Notes: generated from the letters alone by a model not told the origin. A stretch of 64,000 nucleotides of DNA from Bosea sp. F3-2 (GCF_008253865.1 NZ_CP042332.1:186001-250000); one strand, 5' to 3'. Shown: positions 1 to 9,405, counted from the stretch's first letter. Translations and numbers: made by a program.

Positions 1-585
1 GACCCCGGCCGCAAGGCGGCACAACAGCAAGCCGAAGAACTCCTCGCCAAGGTCGGTATCGACGATCCGCGCCGGCGCAGCAGCCAATACCCCCACGAGC
101 TCAGCGGCGGCATGCGCCAGCGCGTCCTGATCGCGATGGCGATCGCCTGCCGGCCGCGGCTGCTGATCGCGGACGAGCCCACGACCGCGCTCGATGTCAC
201 CGTTCAGGCGCAGGTGGTCGCGCTGCTGCGCGATATCTGCGCCAGCTCCGGGATCGCCCTGCTGTTCATCTCGCACAATCTCGACCTGGTGGCGGAGTTC
301 TGCGACCGGATCGCGGTGATGTATCGCGGCCGGATCGTGGAATCTGGCAGTGCCGAGGCGATCTTCAGCGCGCCGCGCCATCCCTATACGCGCCTCCTGC
401 TGGACGCCGTGCCGCGGCCAGGCCGTCCGTTGCGGACGGCTGTCCCCGCCCCCCTGGCCGAGAGCCCGGGCGAGGGTGCTTGCGACTACTTCTCCCGCTG
501 CCGCCTGGCGGATGCGGATTGCCAAGTGCGGCCTGCCCTGCGGGGCGCGGGGACGCATTTGAGCGCCTGCTGGCGGAGCGCCTGA
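1..585 (+). CDS. Dipeptide/oligopeptide ABC transporter ATPase, DppD/OppD type (5' partial)
   Basis: The frame is open from the first base, so the N-terminal part with Walker A lies outside the window. What remains shows the ABC signature LSGGMRQR, Walker B (LLIADEPTTALD) and the H-loop (FISHN). The C-terminal oligopeptide extension (HPYTRLLLDAVPR) follows, with several spaced cysteines as in DppD-type proteins. It should energise peptide-like solute uptake together with the next ATPase, which starts one base after its stop. The permease and binding-protein genes presumably lie upstream of the window. The ATPase identity is clear. The substrate is not shown, although the downstream hydantoinase genes suggest a cyclic amide or small peptide. 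Confidence 0.93.
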   Translation, partial: DPGRKAAQQQAEELLAKVGIDDPRRRSSQYPHELSGGMRQRVLIAMAIACRPRLLIADEPTTALDVTVQAQVVALLRDICASSGIALLFISHNLDLVAEFCDRIAVMYRGRIVESGSAEAIFSAPRHPYTRLLLDAVPRPGRPLRTAVPAPLAESPGEGACDYFSRCRLADADCQVRPALRGAGTHLSACWRSA

Positions 586-586
586 G

Positions 587-1576
587 ATGAGCTACGCACA
601 GGGATCCGCAGCACCGCTTCTGGCCGCCACGAGCGCCGGCCGACGCTATCCGCTCGCACATTCGCCGCTGGCGCGCCTATTCGACCGGCGCACCACGCCC
701 GCTTTGTCAGGGGCGAGCCTCGACGTGCACGCCGGCGATGTCCTCGGGATCGTCGGCGAAAGCGGCAGCGGCAAGTCGACGCTCGCGCGCCTACTCGTCG
801 GCCTCGACCGCCCGAGCAGTGGCCAGGTCCTATTCGAGGGGCGGGATCTATCCTCGTTCACGGCTGCCGATTGGCAGCGTTTCCGAAACCGTGTCCAATT
901 CGTGTTTCAGGGGGCGCACACGGCGCTCAACCCCCGCAAGACCGTTGCGCGCAGCTTGAGTGAAGCCTTCCCGGAGCAGCCTGCGCCGGGCGCGCTCAAT
1001 GCCCTGCTGGCGCAGGTCAGCCTCGGGCCGGAGCTACTCGACCGGCTGCCGCATCAATTATCGGGTGGACAGAAGCAGCGCATCGGCATCGCCCGGGCTC
1101 TCGCACGCCAGCCGGAGGTGCTGATCGCCGACGAGCCGACATCAGCGCTCGACGTTTCCGTGCAGAGCGAGATCGTCGCGCTGCTGCAGCAGCTGCATCG
1201 CGACCGGCGCCTGACATTGGTGATCATCAGCCACGATCTCGGGCTCGTCGGGGCGTTCTGCGACCGCGTGCTGGTCATGTATGCCGGGCGCATCGTCGAG
1301 ACGGGGCCTGCTGCGCAGATCCTGGCGGAACCGGCGCATCCCTATACGCAGCGCCTGGTCGCCGCCATTCCGCGCGGGCTCGCCGGGCGCGGCCGTCCGG
1401 CCGAACCGCCGCTTTCCGAAGCCGCCCGCCATGGCGGCTGCCCGTTCGAACCCCGTTGCAGCAACCGGATTCCGATCTGCGCGCAAGCCGAACCGCCCGA
1501 GGTCGTCCTCGGCGATCGGCTCGTCGCCTGCCACCTCGCGCCAGCTCGGTCCATCATCGCGGAGACCAATCCATGA
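587..1576 (+). CDS. Dipeptide/oligopeptide ABC transporter ATPase, DppF/OppF type
   Basis: The 329-residue protein has Walker A GESGSGKST at residues 57-65, the signature LSGGQKQR, Walker B VLIADEPTSALD and the H-loop IISHD. A C-terminal HPYTQRLVAAIP segment with a cysteine cluster is typical of OppF/DppF. It pairs with the preceding DppD-like subunit as the second ATPase of a peptide-type importer. Its stop overlaps the start of the next gene in an ATGA arrangement, so coupling with the hydantoinase genes is likely. This suggests that the transporter imports the substrate of HyuA/HyuB. Confidence 0.93.
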   Translation: MSYAQGSAAPLLAATSAGRRYPLAHSPLARLFDRRTTPALSGASLDVHAGDVLGIVGESGSGKSTLARLLVGLDRPSSGQVLFEGRDLSSFTAADWQRFRNRVQFVFQGAHTALNPRKTVARSLSEAFPEQPAPGALNALLAQVSLGPELLDRLPHQLSGGQKQRIGIARALARQPEVLIADEPTSALDVSVQSEIVALLQQLHRDRRLTLVIISHDLGLVGAFCDRVLVMYAGRIVETGPAAQILAEPAHPYTQRLVAAIPRGLAGRGRPAEPPLSEAARHGGCPFEPRCSNRIPICAQAEPPEVVLGDRLVACHLAPARSIIAETNP

Positions 1577-3681
1577 CAACGCGCTCGTTTCGCGTCGGCG
1601 CCGATATCGGCGGCACCTTCACCGACATCACATTCCTCGAAAACGGCGAGACGGTTCATTCCTTCAAGCACCCGTCGACGCCGGACGACTACAGCCGCGG
1701 CATCGTCGACGGCATCCTGGCGCTGCTCGAACGCATCGGCGGCAGGGTGAGCGAGATCGAGGAGGTCGTGCACGCCACGACCGTCGCGACCAACGCCATC
1801 CTGGAAGGCAAGGGCGCCACGACCGCACTGCTGACGACGCGCGGCTTCCGGGACGTCCTCGAGCTCGGCCGGCTGCGCATGCCCGAGCTCTACAACCTCA
1901 ACTACGAGAAGCCGACGCCGCTGGTGCCACGCCACAGGCGCTACGAAATCCCAGAGCGCATCGGCGCGCATGGCGAGGTCGTCCTGCCCCTTGACGAGAA
2001 GGCGGTGGCCGAGGTGGCGCGCCGCATCGCCAGCGAAGGCACGCGCGCCGTCGCGGTGAGCTTCCTGCACGCCTATGCCAATCCGCAGCATGAGCGGCGG
2101 ACCTGCGAGATCCTGACCGAGATCCTCGGCCCGGATGTCTTCGTCAGCTGCTCCAGCGATGTCCTGCCGGAGATCCGCGAATACGAGCGAACCAGCACGG
2201 TGGTGGTCAACGCTTATCTCGGGCCGGTCGTGCGTTCCTATCTGCGTGCGTTGACGACCCGGCTGCGCGAGGCCGGCATCCACGCTCCGCTGCAGGTGAT
2301 GCAGTCGAGCGGCGGCGTGATGAGCGCGCTGGCGGCGAGCGAGAAGCCGGCCTGCATCATCGAGTCCGGCCCTGCGGCCGGGGTCATCGCTGCGGCCCGC
2401 ATCGGCGCGGCCGGCAGCTCCAGCGATATCATCACCATCGATATGGGCGGCACCACCGCCAAGGCCGCGATCATCGAGCAGGGCCAGCCCGCGCGCACCA
2501 CGGAGTACGAGGTCGGCGCCGGGATCAACATTTCGAGCAAGCTGATCAAGGGTGGCGGACATGCGGTGAAGCTGCCCTTCATCGACGTCTCGGAGATCGG
2601 GGCCGGCGGCGGCAGCATCATCCGGGTCGATGCCGGCGGCCTGATCCAGGTCGGCCCCGACAGCGCCGGCGCCGTTCCGGGCCCGGCCTGCTATGGGGCG
2701 GGCGGATCCCGGCCGACGCTGACCGATGCGCTCGTCACGCTCGGCTACATCAATCCGGAATACATCGCCGGCGGCGCCGTGCGCCTCGACGCCGCTCGTT
2801 CCCGGCAGGCGCTCAGCGAGCAGGTCTGCGCGCCGACGGGCCTCAATCTCCAGGCCGCGGCGCATGGCGTCTACGCCATCGCGGCATCGACGATGATGCG
2901 CGCCGTCAAGGCGGTCTCGACCTATCGCGGACGCGATCCGCGCGATTTCACCCTGTTCGCATTCGGCGGCAACGGCCCGGCCGTGGCGGCCGAGATCGCC
3001 CGCCTCCTCGACATGAAACGCGTCGTCGTCCCGTCTCATCCTGGCGTCTTCAGTGCGCTCGGGTTGCTCTATTCGACGACCGAGCACGACCTGATGCAGA
3101 CCTATTTCTGCGCTCTGGATGGCATCGATTCCGACGAGCTCGACATTGCCTATCGCAAGCTCCAGACCAGCATGATCGCTGGTCTGGAGGCAGACGGGTT
3201 CGCCAAGGACGACATCGAGATCGACCGGCTCGCCGACCTGCGTTACGCCGGGCAGGCCTATGAGCTGACGATCGCGGTCGCCCGCCATCCTGACGGGGCA
3301 ATCGATATCGCGGCCACGAGCGAGGCCTTCCATCGTGAGCATGAGCTGACCTACGGCCATGCCTCGGCGGGCGATCCGCTCGAAATCGTCAACATCCGCG
3401 TCACCGGTCGCCCTCAGGGCGAGAGCGCCACGGCCTACCGGCCGTCGGCCCCTCAGCCACTTGCGGCATCGCCCAGTACCCAGCCGGCGCGGACCTGCTG
3501 GTTCGGCGCGGAATGGGGCCATCTGCCGACGCCGGTCATCACCCGCCGAGACCTCGCCGCCGGCGATCGCCTGAGCCCGCTGATCGTCGAGGAATACGAC
3601 GCCACCTGCGTCGTGCCGCCCGGCTGGACCGCGGGTCTGGATGAATTGGGCAACCTCGTGCTCACAGCCTCCGAAAGGTAA
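1573..3681 (+). CDS. Hydantoinase/oxoprolinase family protein, HyuA-type subunit
   Basis: The protein has about 702 residues. The ATG at 1573 is chosen because it overlaps the previous stop and places the N-terminal nucleotide motif (GADIGGTFTD) at residues 8-17, where the family has it. A second phosphate-binding motif (DMGGTTAKAA) lies near residue 295 and a glycine-rich segment (GGNGPAVA) near residue 465. The family comprises ATP-dependent N-methylhydantoinases, 5-oxoprolinases and acetone/acetophenone carboxylase subunits, in which HyuA binds ATP and works with HyuB. The neighbouring racemase and dehydratase fit amino-acid release from a cyclic amide, but the exact substrate cannot be read from the sequence. 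Confidence 0.9.
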   Translation: MTTRSFRVGADIGGTFTDITFLENGETVHSFKHPSTPDDYSRGIVDGILALLERIGGRVSEIEEVVHATTVATNAILEGKGATTALLTTRGFRDVLELGRLRMPELYNLNYEKPTPLVPRHRRYEIPERIGAHGEVVLPLDEKAVAEVARRIASEGTRAVAVSFLHAYANPQHERRTCEILTEILGPDVFVSCSSDVLPEIREYERTSTVVVNAYLGPVVRSYLRALTTRLREAGIHAPLQVMQSSGGVMSALAASEKPACIIESGPAAGVIAAARIGAAGSSSDIITIDMGGTTAKAAIIEQGQPARTTEYEVGAGINISSKLIKGGGHAVKLPFIDVSEIGAGGGSIIRVDAGGLIQVGPDSAGAVPGPACYGAGGSRPTLTDALVTLGYINPEYIAGGAVRLDAARSRQALSEQVCAPTGLNLQAAAHGVYAIAASTMMRAVKAVSTYRGRDPRDFTLFAFGGNGPAVAAEIARLLDMKRVVVPSHPGVFSALGLLYSTTEHDLMQTYFCALDGIDSDELDIAYRKLQTSMIAGLEADGFAKDDIEIDRLADLRYAGQAYELTIAVARHPDGAIDIAATSEAFHREHELTYGHASAGDPLEIVNIRVTGRPQGESATAYRPSAPQPLAASPSTQPARTCWFGAEWGHLPTPVITRRDLAAGDRLSPLIVEEYDATCVVPPGWTAGLDELGNLVLTASER

Positions 3682-3685
3682 CGCC

Positions 3686-5530
3686 ATGCTCGCCACCAAT
3701 TCTGTTCCCGATCGGACGCGCTCCGATCCGGTGACGTTGGAGATCGTCAAGAACGCCCTGGCCTCAATCGCCGACGAGATGGCGCTCGTCATCCTGCGCA
3801 GCGCCTATTCGCCGATCGTCCGGGACTCGATGGACTATTCGACGGCGCTCTGCGACCGGGACGGGCTCATCATCGCGCAGGGCCTGACTAATCCCGTGCA
3901 TCTCGGCTCGTTCCCGAGCGTGATGGCGAATATCCTCAAGCGCTTCGGTGGGACGATGCAGCCAGGCGACGGCTACATCACCAATGATCCCTACGGCGCC
4001 GGCGGCATGCATCTGCCGGATGTCTACCTGGTCAAGCCGGTCTTCCATGACGGCGAGGTCGAGGGCTTCGTCGCCAGCCTCGTCCACCACACCGACCTCG
4101 GCGGCATGGCGCCGGGCAGCATGGCGCTCCATGCGACAGAGATTTTCCAGGAGGGTCTGCGCATCCCGCTGATCAGGGCGATGCGCGAAGATCGGATGGA
4201 CGAGAACCTTCTCGCCTTCCTCGAGGTGAACTCGCGCATTCCCGATCAGGTCCTGGGCGACCTGCGGGCGCAGATCGCCGCCTGCGCCGCGGCGGAGCGC
4301 GGTTTCGGCAAGGTACTCGCCAAATATGGTGCGCTGCCGATGCGTGGCATGTTGGCCGAGCTGCACGACTATGCCGAGCGTCTCGTACGCGACGAGATCC
4401 GTGCGATGCCCGACGGCGTCTACGAGGCCGAGGATTTCATCGATGGCCTCGGCGAGGTCGGTGGCCCGATCCGGTTCAAGGTCGCGATCACGGTCGCCAG
4501 CGACGAGATCGAGATCGACTGGACCGGAACCAGCGGGGAGGTGCCGGGCGCCATCAATGGGCCGGTCGCGATCACCTATTCGGTCGCCTATGCTGCATTG
4601 CGCTGTGCCGTTCAGGCGGCGGTGCCGAACTGCGAGGGCTATGCCCGCCCGGTTCGGGTCGTGGCGCCGCTCGGCACCATCGTCAATCCGCGTCCGCCAG
4701 CCGCCTGCGCTGCGCGCGGCGTCATGGCCTATCGGATGCTCGACGTGCTGTTCAATGCCTTCGCCCAGATCGTGCCCGACCGGATGCCGGCCGCCGGCGA
4801 GGGCGGCCCTTCGGCGATCTCGCTGAGCGGCGTCCATGACGGCAAGGCCTGGCTGATCACGGACGGAATCCTCGGAAGCTGGGGCGGCCGTGCCACCAAG
4901 GATGGCGTCGATGGGATCGCCAACCCCGGCGCCAACCTGTCGAACATGCCCGTGGAGCTGATCGAGGCGCGCTATCCGCTGCGGATCGAGAGCTATGGCC
5001 TGGTTGCCAATTCGGGTGGTGCTGGGCGACGCCGCGGTGGCATGGCGATCACGCGGTCCTATCGCATCCTTGGGAAGACTGCGGCCCTCACTGTCCGCTC
5101 GGACCGCCGCGCGCATCTGCCACCGGGGCTGTTCGGCGGGTGCCCGGGATCGCCGTCCCTCAATGTTCTCGATCACGATGGCAAGGCCGATCTCCTGCCG
5201 GTGATGCCGATGCGGACGCTTGCGCTGCACGAGGGCGATCTCTTCACGCATGTCGCGCCCGGCGGCGGCGGCAATGGCGACCCGCTGGAGCGCGATCCGG
5301 CGCATGTGGCGGCCGATGTACGTGACGGGCGCTTCACCGAGGCATTTGCGCGCGATGTCTATGGCGTCGTGATCGGTGCGGATGGCCGCGTGGATCCCAG
5401 CGCGACGAAGGCCCGCCGCGATCGCCTGGCGGCCGATCCTTCCGGGCTGGCTGCCGCCCAACTTCGTCTGTTCATGGACCGCAATCGGAGCGTGGCCTCG
5501 AACACCGAACGAAAAGGAGAGGCGGCATGA
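3686..5530 (+). CDS. Hydantoinase/oxoprolinase family protein, HyuB-type subunit
   Basis: The protein has about 614 residues. The ATG at 3686 is used, four bases after the HyuA stop. It opens with the family N-terminus (DPVTLEIVKNALASIADEM) and carries the TNDPYGAGGMHLPD segment near residue 98 and the HHTDLGG segment. The C-terminal VAPGGGGNGDPLERDP sequence is also typical of HyuB proteins. HyuA and HyuB normally form one ATP-dependent amidohydrolase or carboxylase. The ATGA overlap with the next gene and an AAGGAG ribosome site at about 5514 indicate translational coupling to the racemase-like gene. Confidence 0.9.
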   Translation: MLATNSVPDRTRSDPVTLEIVKNALASIADEMALVILRSAYSPIVRDSMDYSTALCDRDGLIIAQGLTNPVHLGSFPSVMANILKRFGGTMQPGDGYITNDPYGAGGMHLPDVYLVKPVFHDGEVEGFVASLVHHTDLGGMAPGSMALHATEIFQEGLRIPLIRAMREDRMDENLLAFLEVNSRIPDQVLGDLRAQIAACAAAERGFGKVLAKYGALPMRGMLAELHDYAERLVRDEIRAMPDGVYEAEDFIDGLGEVGGPIRFKVAITVASDEIEIDWTGTSGEVPGAINGPVAITYSVAYAALRCAVQAAVPNCEGYARPVRVVAPLGTIVNPRPPAACAARGVMAYRMLDVLFNAFAQIVPDRMPAAGEGGPSAISLSGVHDGKAWLITDGILGSWGGRATKDGVDGIANPGANLSNMPVELIEARYPLRIESYGLVANSGGAGRRRGGMAITRSYRILGKTAALTVRSDRRAHLPPGLFGGCPGSPSLNVLDHDGKADLLPVMPMRTLALHEGDLFTHVAPGGGGNGDPLERDPAHVAADVRDGRFTEAFARDVYGVVIGADGRVDPSATKARRDRLAADPSGLAAAQLRLFMDRNRSVASNTERKGEAA

Positions 5531-6738
5531 CCGTGCATGCAGCATTGGCGGGTTACGATCCCGCCCAGACGCGGACGGACTGCCTCCGGCACGATCGCGC
5601 TCGCTTGCTACGCCCGAGCTGGGCGGAGCTCGATTTTGGCGCGCTGAGCCGGAATGTCGCCGCGACGCGCAAACGGGTCGGCCCGGATGTCCGCATCTAT
5701 TTCGTCTGCAAGGGCGACGGTTTCGGCTTCGGAGCCGCCGCGGTCGCGAAGGCTGCGGAACGGGCGGGTGTCGATGGCTTCTGCGCAGGCAGCCCGGATG
5801 AGGTCGTTTCGATCCGCAGCACCGGGACGACGCTCCCGGTCCTGCTGTTCGCCTCCACCATCCCGGCCGACCTGCCGGCCGCGGCGCGGCTCGGTGCCAC
5901 GGTGACGGTGCAGAGCATCGCCGATGCGGAGGCGGTGATCGCCGCGGGCGAAGCGATCGAGGTCTTCGTCGAGGTCGATTGCGGTCTCGGCCGCTATGGT
6001 TTGCGCCGCGAGCAATGGCCGGGCGTGCTGCAGCGCCTTCGCGCCGCTGGTCATGTCGCGGTTCGGGGCCTGTACTCGCATTTGAGCGCGCCGGACGATC
6101 CCGCAACGAGCAGGGATCAAGCCGCACTCTTCCGGCAGGCGGCGGCCGATGCCGCCGCAGCCGGGCATGACGATCTCACCCTCATGCTCGCATCGAGCCG
6201 TGTGGTGCTGGCCTATCCCGACATGCTCTTCAATGCGGTCGATCCCGGGCGGCTGATCTATGGCGGAGGGCTCGACGAGAACTGGATGGAGATCGGCGCT
6301 CTCTCGCCTTTGCTCAAGGCCGTGAAATCCCGGATCATCCAGATCCAGGAGCACCCTCCCGGCACCGTGCTCGGCATAGGCTATGGCGCGCCGATCGCCA
6401 TCGCGCACGGCATGCGCACCGCAGTCGCGCCCATCGGCTTCTGGGACGGGCTGAACCATATCCCGCCACTGGGCGAAGTCCTGATCCGCGGCCGGCGCTG
6501 TCCTGTGCTGGGCCGCCGGACCTTCCAGCATTCGGTCCTCGATGTGACTGCGCTCGGCGATGTCGCACTCGGTGACGAGGTCGTCGTCCTCGGCCGGCAG
6601 GGAACCGAGGAAATCTCGATCCACGATCTCGCCAGGGCAATCGGCATTCCCGTCATCGAACTGGTTCCCCGGCTCGCACGGTGCTTGCCACATGTGTATG
6701 TCGATGAGGCGCAGGAGAGGGGCGGTCCGGGTGAGTGA
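5527..6738 (+). CDS. Alanine-racemase-fold PLP enzyme (amino-acid racemase-like)
   Basis: The 403-residue protein follows the fold-type III alanine racemase plan. The PLP lysine is in VCKGDGFGFG (K62), in place of the usual VVKANAYGHG. DCGLGRYGLR near residue 151 and the GRLIYGG element near 241 are present. A catalytic-tyrosine segment (GIGYGAPIA, Y286) is followed by APIGFWDGL. The divergent lysine motif suggests a substrate other than alanine. Because it is coupled to hyuA/hyuB and a dehydratase-like gene, I infer that it interconverts the enantiomers of the amino acid released by the hydantoinase. A biosynthetic alanine racemase is less likely in this setting. Confidence 0.8.
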   Translation: MTVHAALAGYDPAQTRTDCLRHDRARLLRPSWAELDFGALSRNVAATRKRVGPDVRIYFVCKGDGFGFGAAAVAKAAERAGVDGFCAGSPDEVVSIRSTGTTLPVLLFASTIPADLPAAARLGATVTVQSIADAEAVIAAGEAIEVFVEVDCGLGRYGLRREQWPGVLQRLRAAGHVAVRGLYSHLSAPDDPATSRDQAALFRQAAADAAAAGHDDLTLMLASSRVVLAYPDMLFNAVDPGRLIYGGGLDENWMEIGALSPLLKAVKSRIIQIQEHPPGTVLGIGYGAPIAIAHGMRTAVAPIGFWDGLNHIPPLGEVLIRGRRCPVLGRRTFQHSVLDVTALGDVALGDEVVVLGRQGTEEISIHDLARAIGIPVIELVPRLARCLPHVYVDEAQERGGPGE

Positions 6739-7807
6739 GGAAAGGGCGGGGCAAGCGACGAGCGAGCCCAGGACCGTCACGATCAAGGATGTCGCCAGCC
6801 GGGCCGGGGTCGGCCTCGGCACCGTCTCGCGCGTCCTCAACGGAAACGAGAATGTCGCGCCCCAGTTGCGCGACCAGGTCTTCCGGGCCGTTCAGGAGCT
6901 CGGCTATCGTCCCAACTCCGTGGCCCGCTCCATGCGGCTCGGCAAGAGCTACGCCGTGGGCTGCCTCGTCACGGATATCCGGCAGCCGATCGCGGCCGAA
7001 ATGATCGCAGCGGCGGAGACGACGCTCGGCCGGGCCGGCTACACGCTGATTGTCGCGAGCACCCATTTCGACAACGGGCGCGAGGCCGAGATTTTATCGT
7101 TGATGCAGAACCGCGTCGTCGACGGCATGCTTTTGACCGTCAATCGCGACAACGACCCGGATGTGGCGCAGCGGCTCGCCGCGATCAACATCCCGATGGT
7201 GCTGTGGGAACGCAGCCCGAGCGGCGGCTTCGATACCGTTCTGACCAAGCATCGGGACGGCGCCCGCAGCGCGACCGCTCATCTCCTCGAACTGGGACAC
7301 CGCGAGATCGCGCTCGTCGCCGGTCATCTCGACACATGGGTCGGCCGGGAACAAAAGGCGGGCTTCGATGCCGCGTTCGCAGACCACGGGCTTGAGGCGG
7401 CGGCAGGTCTCGTCTTCGAGGTCGGTCTGTTCAAGATGCGCGAACTGGAGGCGTTATGCCGCCGGGAACGGCCGATCACGGCCATCATCGCCAATATCGA
7501 CGAGATCCCCGGGATCCTGCGCTTCTGCGCGAAGCGCGGCCTGATGCTGCCGCGCGACCTGTCGATCGTCTCGATCGGTGACGCCAGCATCCTGGAAGTC
7601 ATGACGCCCTCGATCACGGCGGTACGCGGCAACGGCACGAAAGTGGCGCAGCTCGCAGCCAATCTCCTGCTGAAGAAAATGTCCGACAAGCAGCCCGAGA
7701 CCGTGCCGGAGCGTCTCACCGTCGGGATGCAGCTCAAGGTCCGGCGTTCCACCGCTCCTTTGGGCACGGGTGGCGAGAATGGCTCGGGCCGCCAGGGGCG
7801 TGTCTGA
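6731..7807 (+). CDS. LacI-family transcriptional regulator
   Basis: The protein has about 358 residues from a GTG at 6731, which overlaps the end of the racemase-like gene by eight bases. This start puts the helix-turn-helix (TIKDVASRAGVGLGTVSRVL) at residues 17-36 as usual. An ATG near 6692 would add about 13 residues. The rest is a periplasmic-binding-type sensor domain that ends normally. It is embedded in the operon rather than divergent from it, so autoregulation of the hydantoinase operon is likely. No operator could be identified because the operon promoter is outside the window. Confidence 0.9.
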   Translation: MSEERAGQATSEPRTVTIKDVASRAGVGLGTVSRVLNGNENVAPQLRDQVFRAVQELGYRPNSVARSMRLGKSYAVGCLVTDIRQPIAAEMIAAAETTLGRAGYTLIVASTHFDNGREAEILSLMQNRVVDGMLLTVNRDNDPDVAQRLAAINIPMVLWERSPSGGFDTVLTKHRDGARSATAHLLELGHREIALVAGHLDTWVGREQKAGFDAAFADHGLEAAAGLVFEVGLFKMRELEALCRRERPITAIIANIDEIPGILRFCAKRGLMLPRDLSIVSIGDASILEVMTPSITAVRGNGTKVAQLAANLLLKKMSDKQPETVPERLTVGMQLKVRRSTAPLGTGGENGSGRQGRV

Positions 7808-7819
7808 GCCCGATCGCTC

Positions 7820-8770
7820 ATGATGGAGAAGACCGGGGTGCCCCTCCATGTCAGAACGCCTACCTGCTACTCACTGGCTCTCTCCCGCGCGAGCGGCCGC
7901 AAGGTCTGGCTGAAGCTTGAATCTCTCCAGCCCACGGGATCGTTCAAGCTCCGCGGCATCGGCCTTGCGTGTCAGCACCATGCACGGCACGGTGCCAAAC
8001 GCTTCGTCAGCTCCTCCGGGGGCAACGCCGGGATCGCCGCCGCCTATGCCGGGCGCGAGCTTGGCATCCCGGTCACGGTGGTCGTTCCCGAGACGACACC
8101 GGCAAGGGCGCGGCGCCGCATCTCCGACATGGATGCCGAAATCCTTGTGCATGGCGCCTCCTGGCAGGAGGCGAACGAGCACACGCTCGCGATGCTGGGA
8201 GACGGCGATGCGTTCATCCACCCTTTCGACGACCCGGTGGTCTGGTCAGGGCATTCGACGATCATCGACGAGGTGGTCGAGGATGGCGTGCGGCCTGACC
8301 TCGTCGTTCTCTCCGTCGGCGGCGGAGGATTGCTCAGCGGCGTCGTCAAAGGCCTGCAGCGCCACGAGCTGACGACCCCCGTTCTGGCCATGGGGACGAC
8401 CGGTGCCTCCTGCCTTGCCCAATCGGTTGCCCGCAAGGAACGCATCGTCCTGCCGGCGATCGACAGCATCGCGACCTCGCTCGGCGCCCGCCAAGTCGCG
8501 GAGCATGCGTTCGCCCTGCTGTCGAAGCATCGCATCGGCTGCGCCGTGGTGTCGGATCTTCAGGCGGTCGATGCCTGCCTGCGTTTCCTCGACGATCATC
8601 GCATTCTCGTCGAGCCGGCCTGCGGGGCGAGCATCGCTGCGATCTACGAGCAGGTGGCCGAACTCGCCGATTTCCAGAACATCCTGGTCATCGTGTGTGG
8701 TGGGGCGCTCGCGAGCGTGGAGCAGTTGACGGCATGGCGTCGCAGCCTTCCTTCAACGAATGCGTCCTGA
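7820..8770 (+). CDS. PLP-dependent serine/threonine dehydratase-like enzyme
   Basis: The 316-residue fold-type II PLP protein has the Schiff-base lysine in GSFKLRG (K43), a substrate loop SSGGNAG near residue 65 and the PLP phosphate loop SVGGGGLLSG near residue 165. It lacks the C-terminal ACT regulatory domain of biosynthetic IlvA, so it resembles catabolic serine/threonine dehydratases. These make an alpha-keto acid and ammonia. It starts 12 bases after the LacI gene and would provide the last step from the released amino acid to central metabolism. Substrate choice between serine, threonine and others cannot be decided. Confidence 0.85.
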   Translation: MMEKTGVPLHVRTPTCYSLALSRASGRKVWLKLESLQPTGSFKLRGIGLACQHHARHGAKRFVSSSGGNAGIAAAYAGRELGIPVTVVVPETTPARARRRISDMDAEILVHGASWQEANEHTLAMLGDGDAFIHPFDDPVVWSGHSTIIDEVVEDGVRPDLVVLSVGGGGLLSGVVKGLQRHELTTPVLAMGTTGASCLAQSVARKERIVLPAIDSIATSLGARQVAEHAFALLSKHRIGCAVVSDLQAVDACLRFLDDHRILVEPACGASIAAIYEQVAELADFQNILVIVCGGALASVEQLTAWRRSLPSTNAS

Positions 8771-8825
8771 GTTCAGGTCAAGCTGCGCGTACGACGTGTG
8801 AGGCCTGGCTCAAATCTAGCGATGG

Positions 8826-9398
8826 ATGATTGCGATGACGGTCGATTTCCAGGACAGCTTCATCGAGCGGGCAGCCCTCGTCGTCATGCACTATCAGGTG
8901 GATGTGTTCGACATCCTGTTCGGCGAGCAGCCATCGCCCCTGCTGGATCGTTGCAACGCCTTGATCCGGCGCTGGCGCTCGACCGGCCGGCCTGTGTTCT
9001 TCCCGAATTTTTCCTTGGGCGCAGGCTATGAGCATGCACCGCCGGCGAGCAACCGCCAGATCACCCCTTATCTCCCGAGCGGGCGATTTCGGACCGGGCT
9101 GCCTGTCACAGGGTTAGCCGTGAAGACAGGAGATCTCTTCTACGCATGTCCGCGCGCCAGCGTCTTTCATGGCACGTCACTCGACGCGGATCTCAGGACG
9201 CGCGGAGTAAGCACCCTCGTCATGGCTGGGATAAGCACGACCGGCGTCGTTCTTTCGAGCGTCGCCTGGGCCTGCGATGCGGATTACGATATCCGCCTGG
9301 TCGAAGACTGCTGCTACGATCCTGACCAGGACGCGCATGAGGCGCTGTTCCGCTCTGGTTTTGGAGGGCGCGTGCAGGTGGTGAGCGGGGTGCGTTGA
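8826..9398 (+). CDS. Isochorismatase-fold protein lacking the catalytic triad
   Basis: The 190-residue protein aligns end to end with cysteine hydrolases of the isochorismatase family through the segments ALVVMHYQVD, RASVFHGTSLDADLRTRG and MAGISTTGVVLSS. The three residues normally required appear changed: the Asp of DMQ is H22, the Lys before RxSxF is C108, and the nucleophile Cys is V141. It may be a non-hydrolytic homologue or use other residues. The same-strand position 55 bases after the dehydratase suggests it belongs to the hydantoinase operon. The ATG at 8826 is used; an internal ATG at 8835 is also possible. Confidence 0.8.
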   Translation: MIAMTVDFQDSFIERAALVVMHYQVDVFDILFGEQPSPLLDRCNALIRRWRSTGRPVFFPNFSLGAGYEHAPPASNRQITPYLPSGRFRTGLPVTGLAVKTGDLFYACPRASVFHGTSLDADLRTRGVSTLVMAGISTTGVVLSSVAWACDADYDIRLVEDCCYDPDQDAHEALFRSGFGGRVQVVSGVR

Positions 9399-9405
9399 GA
9401 GCTGA

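Noticed and set aside
1342..3792. 816-codon open frame on the minus strand opposite HyuA
   Set aside because: It lies antisense to a well-supported gene, its translation is rich in Arg, Asp and Gly without motifs, and such frames are common in GC-rich DNA.
3764..6127. 787-codon open frame on the minus strand opposite HyuB and the racemase-like gene
   Set aside because: It is the mirror of coding DNA with no recognisable domain or ribosome site.
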